Positions 24,273-35,125 of a stretch of 64,000 nt of DNA are shown here, piece after piece. The notes under the pieces were generated by a model. That model did no database searches. It saw nothing but the letters and a program-made list of their open reading frames with translations, and was not told the origin of the DNA. How positions within the stretch are numbered: the first letter of the stretch is position 1; every line of letters begins with the position of its first letter. A program made the position numbers and the translations under genes. Source of the stretch: Brienomyrus brachyistius (Eukaryota > Chordata > Actinopteri > Osteoglossiformes > Mormyridae); contig NC_064555.1 in NCBI RefSeq assembly GCF_023856365.1, forward strand, positions 16,998,254-17,062,253, given 5' to 3'.

Positions 24273-27200
24273 TTAGAAACGGGGCTTCTTGGCCGGCCCA
24301 TCAAACTCCTCACGCACCCGGCCGAAACCCGGGTTCCCGGGACCCATTCCCCTTGGGCCTCCAGGGCCACCTTGGGGGAATCGCTCATTGCGCTAAGGGC
24401 GGCGAGAAAACGCCAGGTCCATAGAGGGCAGGCCAGCACGGAAAGGCAGCCACATTAAAACCCAACACAAAAAGATTTAAAAAGGAGGAGAGTCCGGTGC
24501 AATGGTTCGTCGAAAGTCCCAATATCGCAGATCCATGGGTTTCAACAGGCGACATACAAGAGAGAGAGAGGGCAAGGGATTCATTAGTTAGTCTGACCTG
24601 TAGTGCATGCCTGGGACGGAGCTAAAGCACTGACTGAGAGTTGAGGGCCCTTTCAATGGAGCACTGGGCTGAATGGATCAGGCAGCTGGTCAGGGTGAAT
24701 AGCACACATGGAGCAGCAGCAGGGGTAGGCCATAACTACCTAACTGGTACTTGGCTCGTGTTTGTCGACATGGATGAAGGTGGATGCGAGAGACACATGC
24801 CACACAACACAAGAGCGGCTCTAGGGCCAGAGACAGTTTAGAGGCTCGCAATTCGAAAACCCAGCACTGAAATTACAAATACACAAACAGGAAATTGTCC
24901 TGTGTAACTCTAGAATATAAAAATCAGATCTTCAATGTGTGCATTTCACATTGAGAGCAACATTAATGTAAAGAGAACTAAATGTTCTGTGGTGCGGCGA
25001 TGCCAAAACAGCCCACAACTTGAAATTCTGTTCATCTTGATGTAACACCTGTATTAAAGCTATCAAAAGCAGATGACGTCGCTGTATAGGCTGAAAAGGT
25101 TAGGTCACATGGCCCACCCCTGTGCAACCCTCTACCGCTCGCGCATCAGAACACGCCATTTCGGAAAGGTTCGGGAGCCCAGCACAGCCATACCTTTTGG
25201 ACCAGCAAAGTCCTTGTTTAGGGCACAGGTAACATTTCACAGTACCGGCGTCAACATATAATGCATTTACAGAGCATGCCACTGAGAAGCACTGAACTTC
25301 ACAATAAAGAATCGGGCAAACCGTGACTGCTTACACAGCATGGTCTGCATTTCATAATCGCACTAGTATTCACCGAGTATTTACTGTTTTAGCCAGTGAA
25401 GTCAGAAACGCAAACTGACTTAAGCAAGTAAAGCCAGTAGAGTTCTGCCAGACCTTTTCTTACAACGTTCATATACGCACAAAATACTTAGTACTGCTGC
25501 CAGGTAACAGGACACAAAATGTTAAAACCATATATGAGTACAAGTCAGTTTCCTCTAGTCACATGACAGCACTGTGTCATTTGAACGGCAACACCAGTGC
25601 AGTTAACCAACCATGAATTATTGCAGTCTTCTTGGGTAGATTTGGACAAACCACAAATTGCAACTTTCAGATAGTTGCAAAATAAGGTTGCTTCGTGTTT
25701 AGTGCCAAATTGTTTCAAAATAATCTGTACATTACTTTTGAGTAAAGCCAACAAATCTTTTATTGGTCAGTAGGAGAATCCTGCATGTCGCTCCACTGCA
25801 GAGAACGTAGGTCTCCCCAAAGACATGAGAACCAGCCGAAACGCATTGAACCGAGTGCCACCGAAGAGGAGATTCAAGAGGATGACAGCTATTCAAATAC
25901 ACTCCAACTGACACATCTGCCCAAGCATAAAACAGGGCCTACTAATTACCAGGATGCAGCCCTATTCAGGTGTTGGCAATGATTGACTTTCCAATTAAAA
26001 TTACAAGGACCCACAACTATTATAAGTGTCCAACTGCTGAGGTCTCGCAACAAGATATGTACGTAACTATGGCAAGGCATCAGTCTCACCCAAAAAGGGT
26101 AACACAGCATACTGCCAACAAAGCAAAGTCGACGTCACTAGCGGTTCATCCTTCCGAACGGCACTGCCTCGCCTTTCTGGTACCAGCAGCTTCATACCGC
26201 AATGGAGCCACACCTCCCTGGTCCCTCCCACTGATTCTCAATATAAAGTCCAAATCGTTGTTTGTAAAACATCAACTAGTACTAAAAGCCATTCTTTACA
26301 AAACCATACAAGTCGACAGAGCACGTGTAAAACCGTGCATGCCAATACACAAATGCCTGGATTACTGCCATCATGCAGCTACAATAAAAACCCTCCCCAC
26401 CCCATCCATTAGCACAACCTTAGGTTCTCAATGTTTCAAGAGAACATCTTATGCACAAGAATTCTGAATAGATGAAACTCTTAATAAAAATCACAAATAG
26501 GCTTCCATCAGTTGTTCCACAGCAATCGCACCACTTAAGTGCTTTCAGTATTATGGGATGCCTGTCTCTGACCAGCTAACACTTGAGACAGGACTTGCAG
26601 AAACCTCACCACAGAATGAGGAGAGGAGAACTGTTGGAATTTCTGGCTTAGTACAGGTTGACCATAAGGGAGGGAACCAGGGACAGGTGTGACAGGCTGC
26701 TGAATCCTTACTGGACACACTGACGTGCCAAACTAGTGACCCCGAACCCGGCATTAACGCCGGAAACCAGAATGATCCTGATGACCGACAGTAAAAATGA
26801 AGGGCAATAGAGAAATACAAAAAACAAGGCCTCCCCGTCCGTCTCAGGCATACGTTACCATTTCGCTGGGCATCATGCCACCGCCCATGCCACCAGCCGC
26901 AGGGGCACCCATGCCCTGGTGTCCCTCGAAGCCCATACCGCCCATGGGAAACTTCTGGGTGGGTGACCCAAAAGGCATGTCTGGGACAGAAAACAAGGAT
27001 GAGGCAAATGACTCAGAAGCCACACATTCGTCTGCAGCACAGGCCACACACACAGATCACACAAAAAATTGGGGGATTTCAAAACCGTGTCCAGAACAGC
27101 CAGAAGGACTCACCTGACATGCCCATGGACCCACCGCCGCTCATGCGCATGTCACGCTCCCTCTGCAAGGACATTGTAGGTAGGCAGCAATTAGCGAAAA

Positions 27201-30167
27201 TGCTAACAGACACAACCTACAACCACCTACTGCTCCAGGCACTCACATTATCCATGTAACCCCCCATGCGGTAGGACTCCTCCCGCTGGCGGCGCATCTG
27301 CTCCTCCATCTCCCTTTGGCGGAGCATTTCCTCCTCCCGGCGACGGCGTTCCTCCTCCTGCCTGGGGGGGGGAAATCAAAAATGCCTTCTGGGTTAATGG
27401 CAATTGCTACCACAGCAACATCTGTAGCGCATGAGAAACGACTGCGGTGAAGAACTTGCAGAAAGATCTAGCGGGAGCACACGCATGTACCTGAGCTGCA
27501 TCTCCTTGCGCTTCTGCATCTCCTGGCTGTGCAGCTCCTCCATGCGCCGCAGCTCTTCCTGACGCCTCAGCAGGTCTGGGGAAAGAGGTGTCGGATATCA
27601 GAGAGGTACTTCGGGCGGGTGCATGCGGAGGGCAGCATGCTGAGCAGGCAGCTCACCCTGCCGGAGCATGTTGGCCTGGTGCTCGTGGTAGGCGTCCTCC
27701 ATCTCACTCTCCAGCTTTTCCCGTGCCTCACGGATGTTCTTCTCCACCTGCTGCCTCTGTTGCTTCTCCATCTCATCCAGAGACTTCCAACGCTGCGAGT
27801 ATTCAAACTCAAAGCTGCCTGGGTGGGCAAAGCGAGGAGGCTGTTCCCGCTCCCTGGAGACGTGGCAGAGGGGCAATTCAATCCACATCCACCAGAACAC
27901 TGGAGCTGCAAATAACCACCACTATGAATACTACCGCCGACTAACTCACTTTTGGTACAGAGGGTTCTTCTGGGCCAGCTTCTCCGGGAGCCCATCCTCA
28001 TCGTCATACTGCTCCAGCGGTTCCACAACAACCGGGCGGGGAGAGCTGCAGGCCAGAGAACACAAAACATTATGTTTTTGTATAAAAATCCCAACATGTT
28101 TTAGAAGAATGTTTATTACAAGATCTGTCCTAAATATTAGATTGGACGCCCTTACGTGGTGAGCAGAAAGACCCCTTCGTTGCAGCGTTCCATCGCCTTA
28201 CGGGCAGCTGGCTTCGAGGCAAACTCCACGATGCCCTTGCCCAGGGAGCGACCACGGTCATCCACAATGACAACAGCGCGTTCCACCTGCCCGAACTGGG
28301 AGAAAGCCTCCTCCAGCAACTCGTTGGAGACATAGGGGGAGAGGTTACGCACTGAAAGGGCGGCAGAGTGCGTGGCGAAGCGGACCCTGAGCTGGCGGCC
28401 CTTCAGGGGCACGTCATCCAACTCTGCCTTGGCGATCTCGGCCAAAGCACGGGATTCCTGCAACGACCGAGAACCAAAGGCTTCAGAACAGGCACGGCCG
28501 CCAACATAACAGAACTCAGAAGCCGAGTTGACCGACTAAACGGACTCACTAGGCGAATGAAGCCGAAGCCTTTGTTCCTGTTGATGAAGATCTCGCTTGG
28601 CTCTCCATACTTTGCAAACAACTTCATGAACTCATCTTCGGTGATGTCGTTGGGCAGGTTACCCACGAACAGGCGGCATCGCTGCGTGTAGGTCTTCTCT
28701 CCAGGCTTTCGCAGGAGAGAGAGGGTCGCTTTCAATTCCTGCTAAATAATAAGATGATTATGTTAAGCTCACCACCTACATATAACTGGAATAATTTCCC
28801 CATTCGGATCTTGAATTTCACATATACAAACGGCAGAGAAAATGGAACATTTCGGGCATTACAAGATTCATCTCCCAAACCCCATCATAAGTAATATGGT
28901 TAGAGGGTCGCCAACTCTCACGCACGTGGCGAGACATTCAGGTTTTCAGATTATCATGTCTATGTAGGAAATCCTATAGCAAATGTATATTATTCCTTAA
29001 TAAACTGGGATACAGCCCCATACAGGTAAATACATGTCATACATGTAAAAGCGTCGGCATGTGTACAGACTTGTCTCAAATTTAGAATCTCACGCCAGCC
29101 GACTGGCCTAGCTGGCAGCCCTGTAGATACAGTATCATCAATAGACAGAGTAGTATCACACAATGGGAAGTTCAAAAGAAGCCTTTATCAAAAGTCAGAA
29201 AACGACACCGTTAAGTGTCACTGACTGCCAACAAGGCTGCGTCGCGGCAAAGCTGTATGGGGATCCGACAATGAAAGCACGAAGTGTATGGAGCGCATCG
29301 CTCGGATCGGCGCTGAAGGGCTCGCGACACAAAATGGCGGAAGGGCCTCGCGCTGCCTCACGAGGACGCATCCGAAATGGAGTCCGCGAGGACTGGAGAG
29401 CTGGAACACCGCGGCGCTCCACGTCGGCGCAGTCTTACAGTCCACAATAACCAGCTAACGGGCAGCTCAGTCACAACCTTTTTTGGTAATCAAAGAACCA
29501 AAAACGACACTTTTTGACATAATTTGACTGAACGTTATAAAACACTTCCAATACAATTATTTGCCAATTGTGCTAGGCTATCATATACTAAGTATTTCTG
29601 TCCAAGTGACGGGAGCTCCAAAAAAAGCCGGGAGGAGAGAGAAACAAAGCAGACGTGCAGCAAAGCCCCTACCTGCGGCGGCTCGGACAGCTCTTCTTCG
29701 GGTTTAACGTTAATCCTTTCCTGAGGAGGCGGTGGTAGCTTATTCGTTGTGTGCGGTGGTTGTTTCTGTCCATTGCCGAGGTCGGGGCTCGGTTGGGGTT
29801 TACTGGGTTGCGTCGGCGGAGATGTAAGGCCTTGTTTCGGCGGCGGTGATTGCAGTTTTGGACTGGGCTGAGCCGCAGCGGCCTGCTGCGGAGTCTTGTT
29901 CGGTTGTGCAGGGGGCGGCTGCGCTGCTGGCGAACCGGGCTGACCTACCGGAGCTACCGGAGGGGGTTGGGACTTCTGTGGTGTTACCGGTTTCGGAGGA
30001 GGGCCCTGGTTCGGCGGCGGGCCATGGTTCATGCCCGGCTGTGGAACTCGGTTCGGAAAAGGATGCTGGTTTTGATTTCTGAAGTTGGGGTTTCCCATTC
30101 CCCCTCGCATCCCACCTCCGCCTCTGCGCTGAAATCCGCCGCGGTTTCTAAATCGGTCCCTGGACAT
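24273..30167 (-). CDS. sfpq: Splicing factor, proline- and glutamine-rich (complete, 10 exons)
   Basis: DBHS-family RNA/DNA-binding protein (PSF) that dimerises with itself, NONO or PSPC1. It acts in paraspeckles, splicing, transcription and DNA repair. Exons: 30167-29673, 28738-28550, 28457-28156, 28045-27950, 27853-27657, 27575-27491, 27361-27247, 27162-27114, 26980-26859, 24392-24273; phases join to 589 codons plus TAA. Human SFPQ is 707 aa; the difference is a shorter Pro/Gln-rich N-terminus. Residues 1-165 are low-complexity and start MSRDRF. RRM1 ([18 protein letters not shown]) lies near 185-255, RRM2 ([19 protein letters not shown]) near 260-335, then the NOPS segment ([20 protein letters not shown]) and the coiled coil ([10 protein letters not shown]...[10 protein letters not shown]). 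The C-terminus is Gly/Met-rich and ends [13 protein letters not shown], a nuclear localisation signal. SFPQ, not NONO, is chosen from [24 protein letters not shown] and the KKPRF end. Intron 9, 2.47 kb, is the longest. Confidence 0.97.
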
Positions 30168-30405
30168 CTTATAACTAATTTAAATATAATGTAAAAGCAG
30201 TCTTAAAAGCAAATCGCGAAACGAATACTAGGATCGCAAATCGTGATACGAATATTAGTTACGTGTGTCGGCACAGCCACTCGCCAGTCACCACTGTTAC
30301 TCCACAAAATGGCGGCGAACAGCTCCCTTTGTCTCTTTGCTGGGTAATTTTGTGAACTCCGTCCCCGCCCAAAATCCGTGACGCAGTTTCACTGGCCAAT
30401 AGGAT
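30168..30405 (-). promoter_or_regulatory. sfpq promoter region
   Basis: Immediately upstream of the sfpq ATG the plus strand shows AAAATGGCGGCG (30306-30317), a YY1-type element, and a CCAAT box within GGCCAAT (30394-30400). There is also a GTGACGCAG motif and a CpG-containing GC-rich stretch. This is typical of a TATA-less housekeeping promoter. A second AAAATGGCGG occurs inside intron 1 near 29332. Confidence 0.55.
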
Positions 30406-30569
30406 TGTACCTTTATTATACATGTTGTTTCAGTGGCTACTCTGTATTCATGCCCCCAGGATCAGCGTTAAATTTAGGTGCGATACAGTACTTTACATTT
30501 TGTACATACATGCAGATTCGGATGTATAAGAGTCATTGTGACACATGACAGAAATACGAACATGGCACG

Positions 30570-30571
<2 letters not shown>

Positions 30572-30630
<59 letters not shown>
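30572..30630. repeat. (CA)n microsatellite upstream of sfpq
   Basis: About 29 uninterrupted CA dinucleotides followed by a short TA stretch, 170 bp beyond the sfpq promoter elements. Confidence 0.96.
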
Positions 30631-30635
<5 letters not shown>

Positions 30636-30964
30636 TTGTGCGCATTTTAGTCAAAATTACATTTATCCAATACATTCGTAACTTGTCTTGGCCTCTTGTT
30701 AGGTCATATAGATATTAATTTGTTACCTATATTGGTCCAAGTTCTAATTGTTTAGCATATTTATACCTTTATTTATTTAGAAAATTCTTTTCTCCAAAGC
30801 CATACACAAGTGAGAGAGCAGGTGCAGCTAGGTCAATGAAGGGTGAGGGGCCAAACAGTGAAATCAATATCTGACATATTCAGCATTCAGACCAGAAGCC
30901 TTCTGATCACAGGCACAAACTCCTACCCTGCAGAGCCACACCAATCCATCCTGAAACCACTTCT

Positions 30965-31555
30965 CCTATTCAGGGCCGTGGGGGTCCGGAGCCTATCCCA
31001 AAGGTAAACCCACGTACATCCCAGGTAATCACATTCCCAATGTATTGTGGGCAGTGGTGTCTTAATGGTTATGGATGCGCACTTGTGATTGTAAGATTGC
31101 TGGTTCAAATCCCCGACCAGTAAGACACCACTGAGGTACCCTGAGCACTGCTCCTCAGGTGCTGAATTAGCTGCCCCCTGCTATGTAAAGATGTCTCATA
31201 TGGATTAAATGCAGAGGACACATTTCGTTGTTGTGTGCTGTGGTGTGTCAACAATGACCAATGATCAAAGAAAAAAAAAAAGGCAGGAAACACCCAAGGA
31301 TGGGGCACCAACCCATTACAATGCAACCACACACACACGCCATTCGCTCACACCAATGAGCAATTTGGTAACTCCAATTAGCCTCAGCCTGTTTTTGGAC
31401 TGTGGGGATGGAACCAGAGTACGCAGAGGAAACCCCACACTGACACAGGGAGAACATGCAAACTCCACACACATGGAGCCATGGTGACTTGACTGCAGGT
31501 CCCGGAGGTGTGAGGCTACAGTGCTAACCACTACGCCATCATGCCACACACCACC
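30965..31555 (+). repeat. Fish interspersed repeat split by a SINE
   Basis: The left part ('gtgggggtccggagcctatc') and the right part from about 31280 ('ccaaggatggggcacca' to 'gtgctaaccactacgcca') are colinear with the repeat at 15640-15992. A tRNA-derived SINE at 31049-31262 interrupts them, with an A-rich run after it. The SINE must therefore be the younger insertion. Confidence 0.65.
31049..31262 (+). mobile_element. tRNA-derived SINE, plus orientation
   Basis: The head GGGCAGTGGTGTCTTAATGG is followed by a tRNA-like B box GGTTCAAATCC at 31102-31112. The body includes 'aatgcagaggacacatttcg' and 'tgtgctgtggtgtg', wording shared by a widespread fish SINE. Pol III internal promoter boxes are recognisable. 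It is a retroelement, not a tRNA gene. Confidence 0.75.
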
Positions 31556-32929
31556 CCAAAATAATTTTTGTATCTTCACATGTTTGAATAAAAGATGATA
31601 GTATGATCAACATGTTTTACGTCTAGTTAATTTGTTCTAGATTGTTATTTGTCATAGCAAATACATCATGGTTACATTAACCAAACCAGTCTCTGAATGG
31701 ACGTTCAATTAACCGTCACCTGCAGTTGTACTATCGACCAGAATTACAGGTGAACTATTGATAAACTCCCTCTACAATTATATTCTGCACTCTTGCACGT
31801 TATGCACACATACTGCTAACTCTGTATACATACTGCACTGTCACACATATAGAGTTAACTTGGCTGTTACTTAATAATTGCACTATTTAAGAGTTCTTTA
31901 ATTTATTATATCATATATAGTTTATATTCATATAGTTTTATATTTATACTACAATTATTACTACGTACATACATACACATACATAATTACGTTTTAATTA
32001 TATCACTATCATCATTTCTGCTAGTTAAAATTAATTACCATATAATTATCACATTACCCAATTGCCAATCTAGTATTTATTACTTTTCTGTACATACCTT
32101 TGCTAATTGTTGTATGTTTAATGTAATGTCTTCTAAACGCACCACCAAGGCATATTCCTTGTATGGAAACATACTTGGCTCATAAAAAGGATTCTGATTA
32201 CAGTATACATTATGGTTTCACATCAATGATTCAGTATGTCATCGGCATGAAAGAGTGAGGTGCTGAGGGGCAAAGTCTTACATTTCCAAAATTCACAAAT
32301 TAAAGCCATGCACGTAGTTAGCACTGCGGCGTGACACTGTCCCTATTTATTTCTAAGTAATATCACAGTTAAGGAGCACATTTGCACCGGCATCCTGTTT
32401 GAGCTGTACTCCTTCCTTCTGCTCTACGAATTTACATACCTATGGCAATGAATCTGAAAGAAACAGCAGCATTAAATGATTAGGAGTTGTGTCTCAGTAC
32501 CTTTGTCTGTATAGTGTATTCCTCATTGCTTGTATCCAAGTAAACATTCACAATAATTGCTAAAGAACAACTCTCACATCAAGATTCTACAAAAGAGGCG
32601 ATAGAAGGATAGCCTTGCAGCATTGCAGGGTTTGTAACAGAAATGTGCGTGTTTTCCTGATTCTGAGTGCCACTAGATGGCACCACACACAACCAACAAG
32701 CATTTTTAATGCACTTCAGTGTTTTTCAAAGACCACAGTAAGTCTTCCCATTAAAGATTAAGTCTTCAACATTATTCATTTAGTTGAGGAGTAAAACTCA
32801 GTCTAGTTACAACTCAGAATAAAGCAAAGCATCATACTTTAATACTGAATATACACCTGTATGTGAGTGATTCGTTATTCCATTTCAGTATGCCCACTTG
32901 TGTTTTATGTAATGACAAAATTGTCCATA

Positions 32930-33110
32930 GGTGTGAATGGTGTATGTGAGTGTGCCCTGCGAGGGGCAGGCACTCCATCCTGGATTATTCCCTAGCTTGT
33001 GCTTGTAGCTTCTGGGATAGGCTCCGGACCCCCCCCCCCCCCCAACCCAACCCTGAATAAGGTGAGCAGGTGTGGAAGATGGATGATTGGATGGATGAAC
33101 TGCTGCCACA
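32930..33110 (-). repeat. Fish interspersed repeat fragment, reverse orientation
   Basis: On the minus strand this reads ccggagcctatcccagaag and continues as the 5' part of the 15640-15992 repeat, ending in ccatccatctt. A long C-run replaces the usual centre. It is a truncated copy. Confidence 0.6.
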
Positions 33111-34500
33111 CATTTTGCAATTATTGTTCTGCACCAACAATAAATTAACAAGAAATAAAACGCTTTGACAGAGCTTCCAGAACACTGTTTTGTAAATTGT
33201 TTTTTGCACATAGGAAGTCATTCAGCTAATAGATGCTGACTTGTGAATGTTGTTATATTACTACTATTATTGTTGTGTTTTACTGACGTCAATAATGATG
33301 CACCTTTGCTAGCTATGTTAAAACTATACTCAGAAAAAGAGTGTTATTCTGCGAACCTAGGCATCAGTCCAAGGTTCTTGACGGAACCACACCCTTATCA
33401 GGAGAGAGCAGACACGAGGTAATGCACGTCAGAATATGTTTTAGCACCAAGTTCTGTAACTGCATTTGACAACACAGCAGATTGCCTGACATTTTCGCAT
33501 CTAATTAACTTTAAATTATGTGGCATAGACAGTATGACTAAAAAGGTAGAAGATGACTGTCAAACCAACCCACCTGACCACCTAGCAAGCCAGAAAAGAT
33601 TCGAAATATAAAAAGGTAATTTTTATGTTTATTCTTTGAAAAGTATATTATTTATGCAAACTGTGTGTACATACAAATGCACAACGCAGTTAAGGATAGT
33701 CTTGTTGACAAACATTTCAGGTGCTTCCTAGAGCCGCTTCTGACCTCAGGTTCATCTCGCGTTTTATCTTGCTTTTTCTGCGCTATCTAACTCTGCATTT
33801 TTCATTTTAATCCTGAATAAAGCAAGAAGTTATAAGGCATACATATTCTTTGAATTTTCTGTGAAAATAAATAATAAATATTTTAATACATTAAATAATA
33901 AACATTCTACTTTATCTTGTAAATGTTCTTCACCTATTTAATATGCAATGTTTTGGAATGACACTGTGACTAATTATTTACGATCATTATTAAATAATGG
34001 TGGTACTAGGTACATAGTATTTAAGAATGGCACTAGAGTAGTATTTTAAAATTATTTATAACTCTTTAAATTGATGCTGTTTTTAATTCGTATGTTTTGT
34101 TTATTACTGCAAAATTCTTTATTGTCAACTGAGTAAAAATGTTTAAATATTCTCAGTACCAATGTCCCACATGACAACTTAGTAAAAAAATTACACTTTG
34201 AAATTAGTCTATATATTATTCATAATATTCGAATTAGATTAAACAAGCAAATTTACATTTTGTAGTGGGACAAAAGCATAATAATACAAAGTGCTTATTT
34301 TGTTAAGGTTCTAAATTTGGAATACATAAAATAATCAGATATTATACTGTATACCAAACTATAAGAGCAACTGCCTGTATATGTGTATCTGTTTTACTCT
34401 GTTTTACTTGTTCACACTTATCTGAGTTGAATGCTTTGCTCCTCATTAATCCTCTAGGCCATCAGTTACCCAGACAACAGCTTACATTTAAGAACCAAAT
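33111..34500. other. AT-rich intergenic DNA upstream of the CARD gene
   Basis: There is no coding signal. The final 100 bp before the ATG at 34501 should contain the 5' UTR and start site of the CARD coiled-coil gene, but no TATA box or CpG island stands out. The ATGGCGGA at the start codon resembles a YY1-type core. Confidence 0.5.
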
Positions 34501-35125
34501 ATGGCGGAGTCCAGAAATTTCGGTACGTCTCTTCTATATGTGTTTTACAGCTGCTGCGGTGTGTGTTACTATGGACATGTGTTACTCTGCTTAATGCCTT
34601 TAGCTGGCATGTTTGTAAGGTTGCAGGTATGGTGATTTTTAAAAAAGGATGAACTTAAATGAACCAGGATTGCAGGGGAGGCGTGTAGCATAAGAGTAGC
34701 TTAGATAAAATGCAAGGCAAACAGATGAGAAATTATAGAAATGGAGAATACAAACACAGAAATGTAGAGCATGGCTATCAAAGAAAGATTATATTAATTA
34801 TTAATTCAGTCTCAAAGTATGTTCCGGAGTGCTGGGCCCATTCCTAACTCCATTTCTTTCCTTGGTGTGAGTGCAGCTCGCGACTTTCTGGAGGCAAACC
34901 GCGAGCGGATCATTTGGGGCGTGCAGGACAGCAGAGCTGTGGCGGAAGCCGCCGCTGCCCAGCGCCTACTCGATGACCGATGGACTGTGGAGGTGCGGTC
35001 TGCTCAGACCCCTCAGGAAGTGATGAGGACGCTGCTGCGCGGCCTGGAGTCAGACACCGCAGCGAAGATGTCAGCTTTCTACCAAATACTCAGACAAATG
35101 GAACCCAGGCTCATTGAACAACTGG
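34501..35125 (+). other. CARD domain encoded by exons 1-2
   Basis: After splicing (exon 1 ends at 34522 before GTACGT, exon 2 starts at 34877 after GTGAGTGCAG) the 90 residues show the CARD layout. Helix 1 has a Leu/Ile pattern (FLEANRERIIWGV), helix 2 is SRAVAEAAAAQRLLD, helix 3 is short (WTVEVRSAQ), helix 4 is PQEVMRTLLRGLE, helix 5 is TAAKMSAFYQILRQ, and helix 6 is PRLIEQL. The Thr-Pro before helix 4 and 'MEPRLIEQL' at the end are typical of ASC/NLRP1/caspase-type CARDs. Intronic sequence upstream of 34877 is not part of the protein. Confidence 0.78.

Noticed and set aside
24273..30167. Identification as nono
   Set aside because: The long Pro/Gln-rich N-terminus beginning [18 protein letters not shown] and the [13 protein letters not shown] end are SFPQ features.
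31049..31125. tRNA gene
   Set aside because: The tRNA-like head with B box is followed by a SINE body; the cloverleaf is not intact.
34819..34876. An upstream Met start (MFRSAGP) for the CARD exon
   Set aside because: This stretch precedes a good acceptor (GTGAGTGCAG) and the exon joins in phase to ATG 34501 (MAESRNF), so it is intron.
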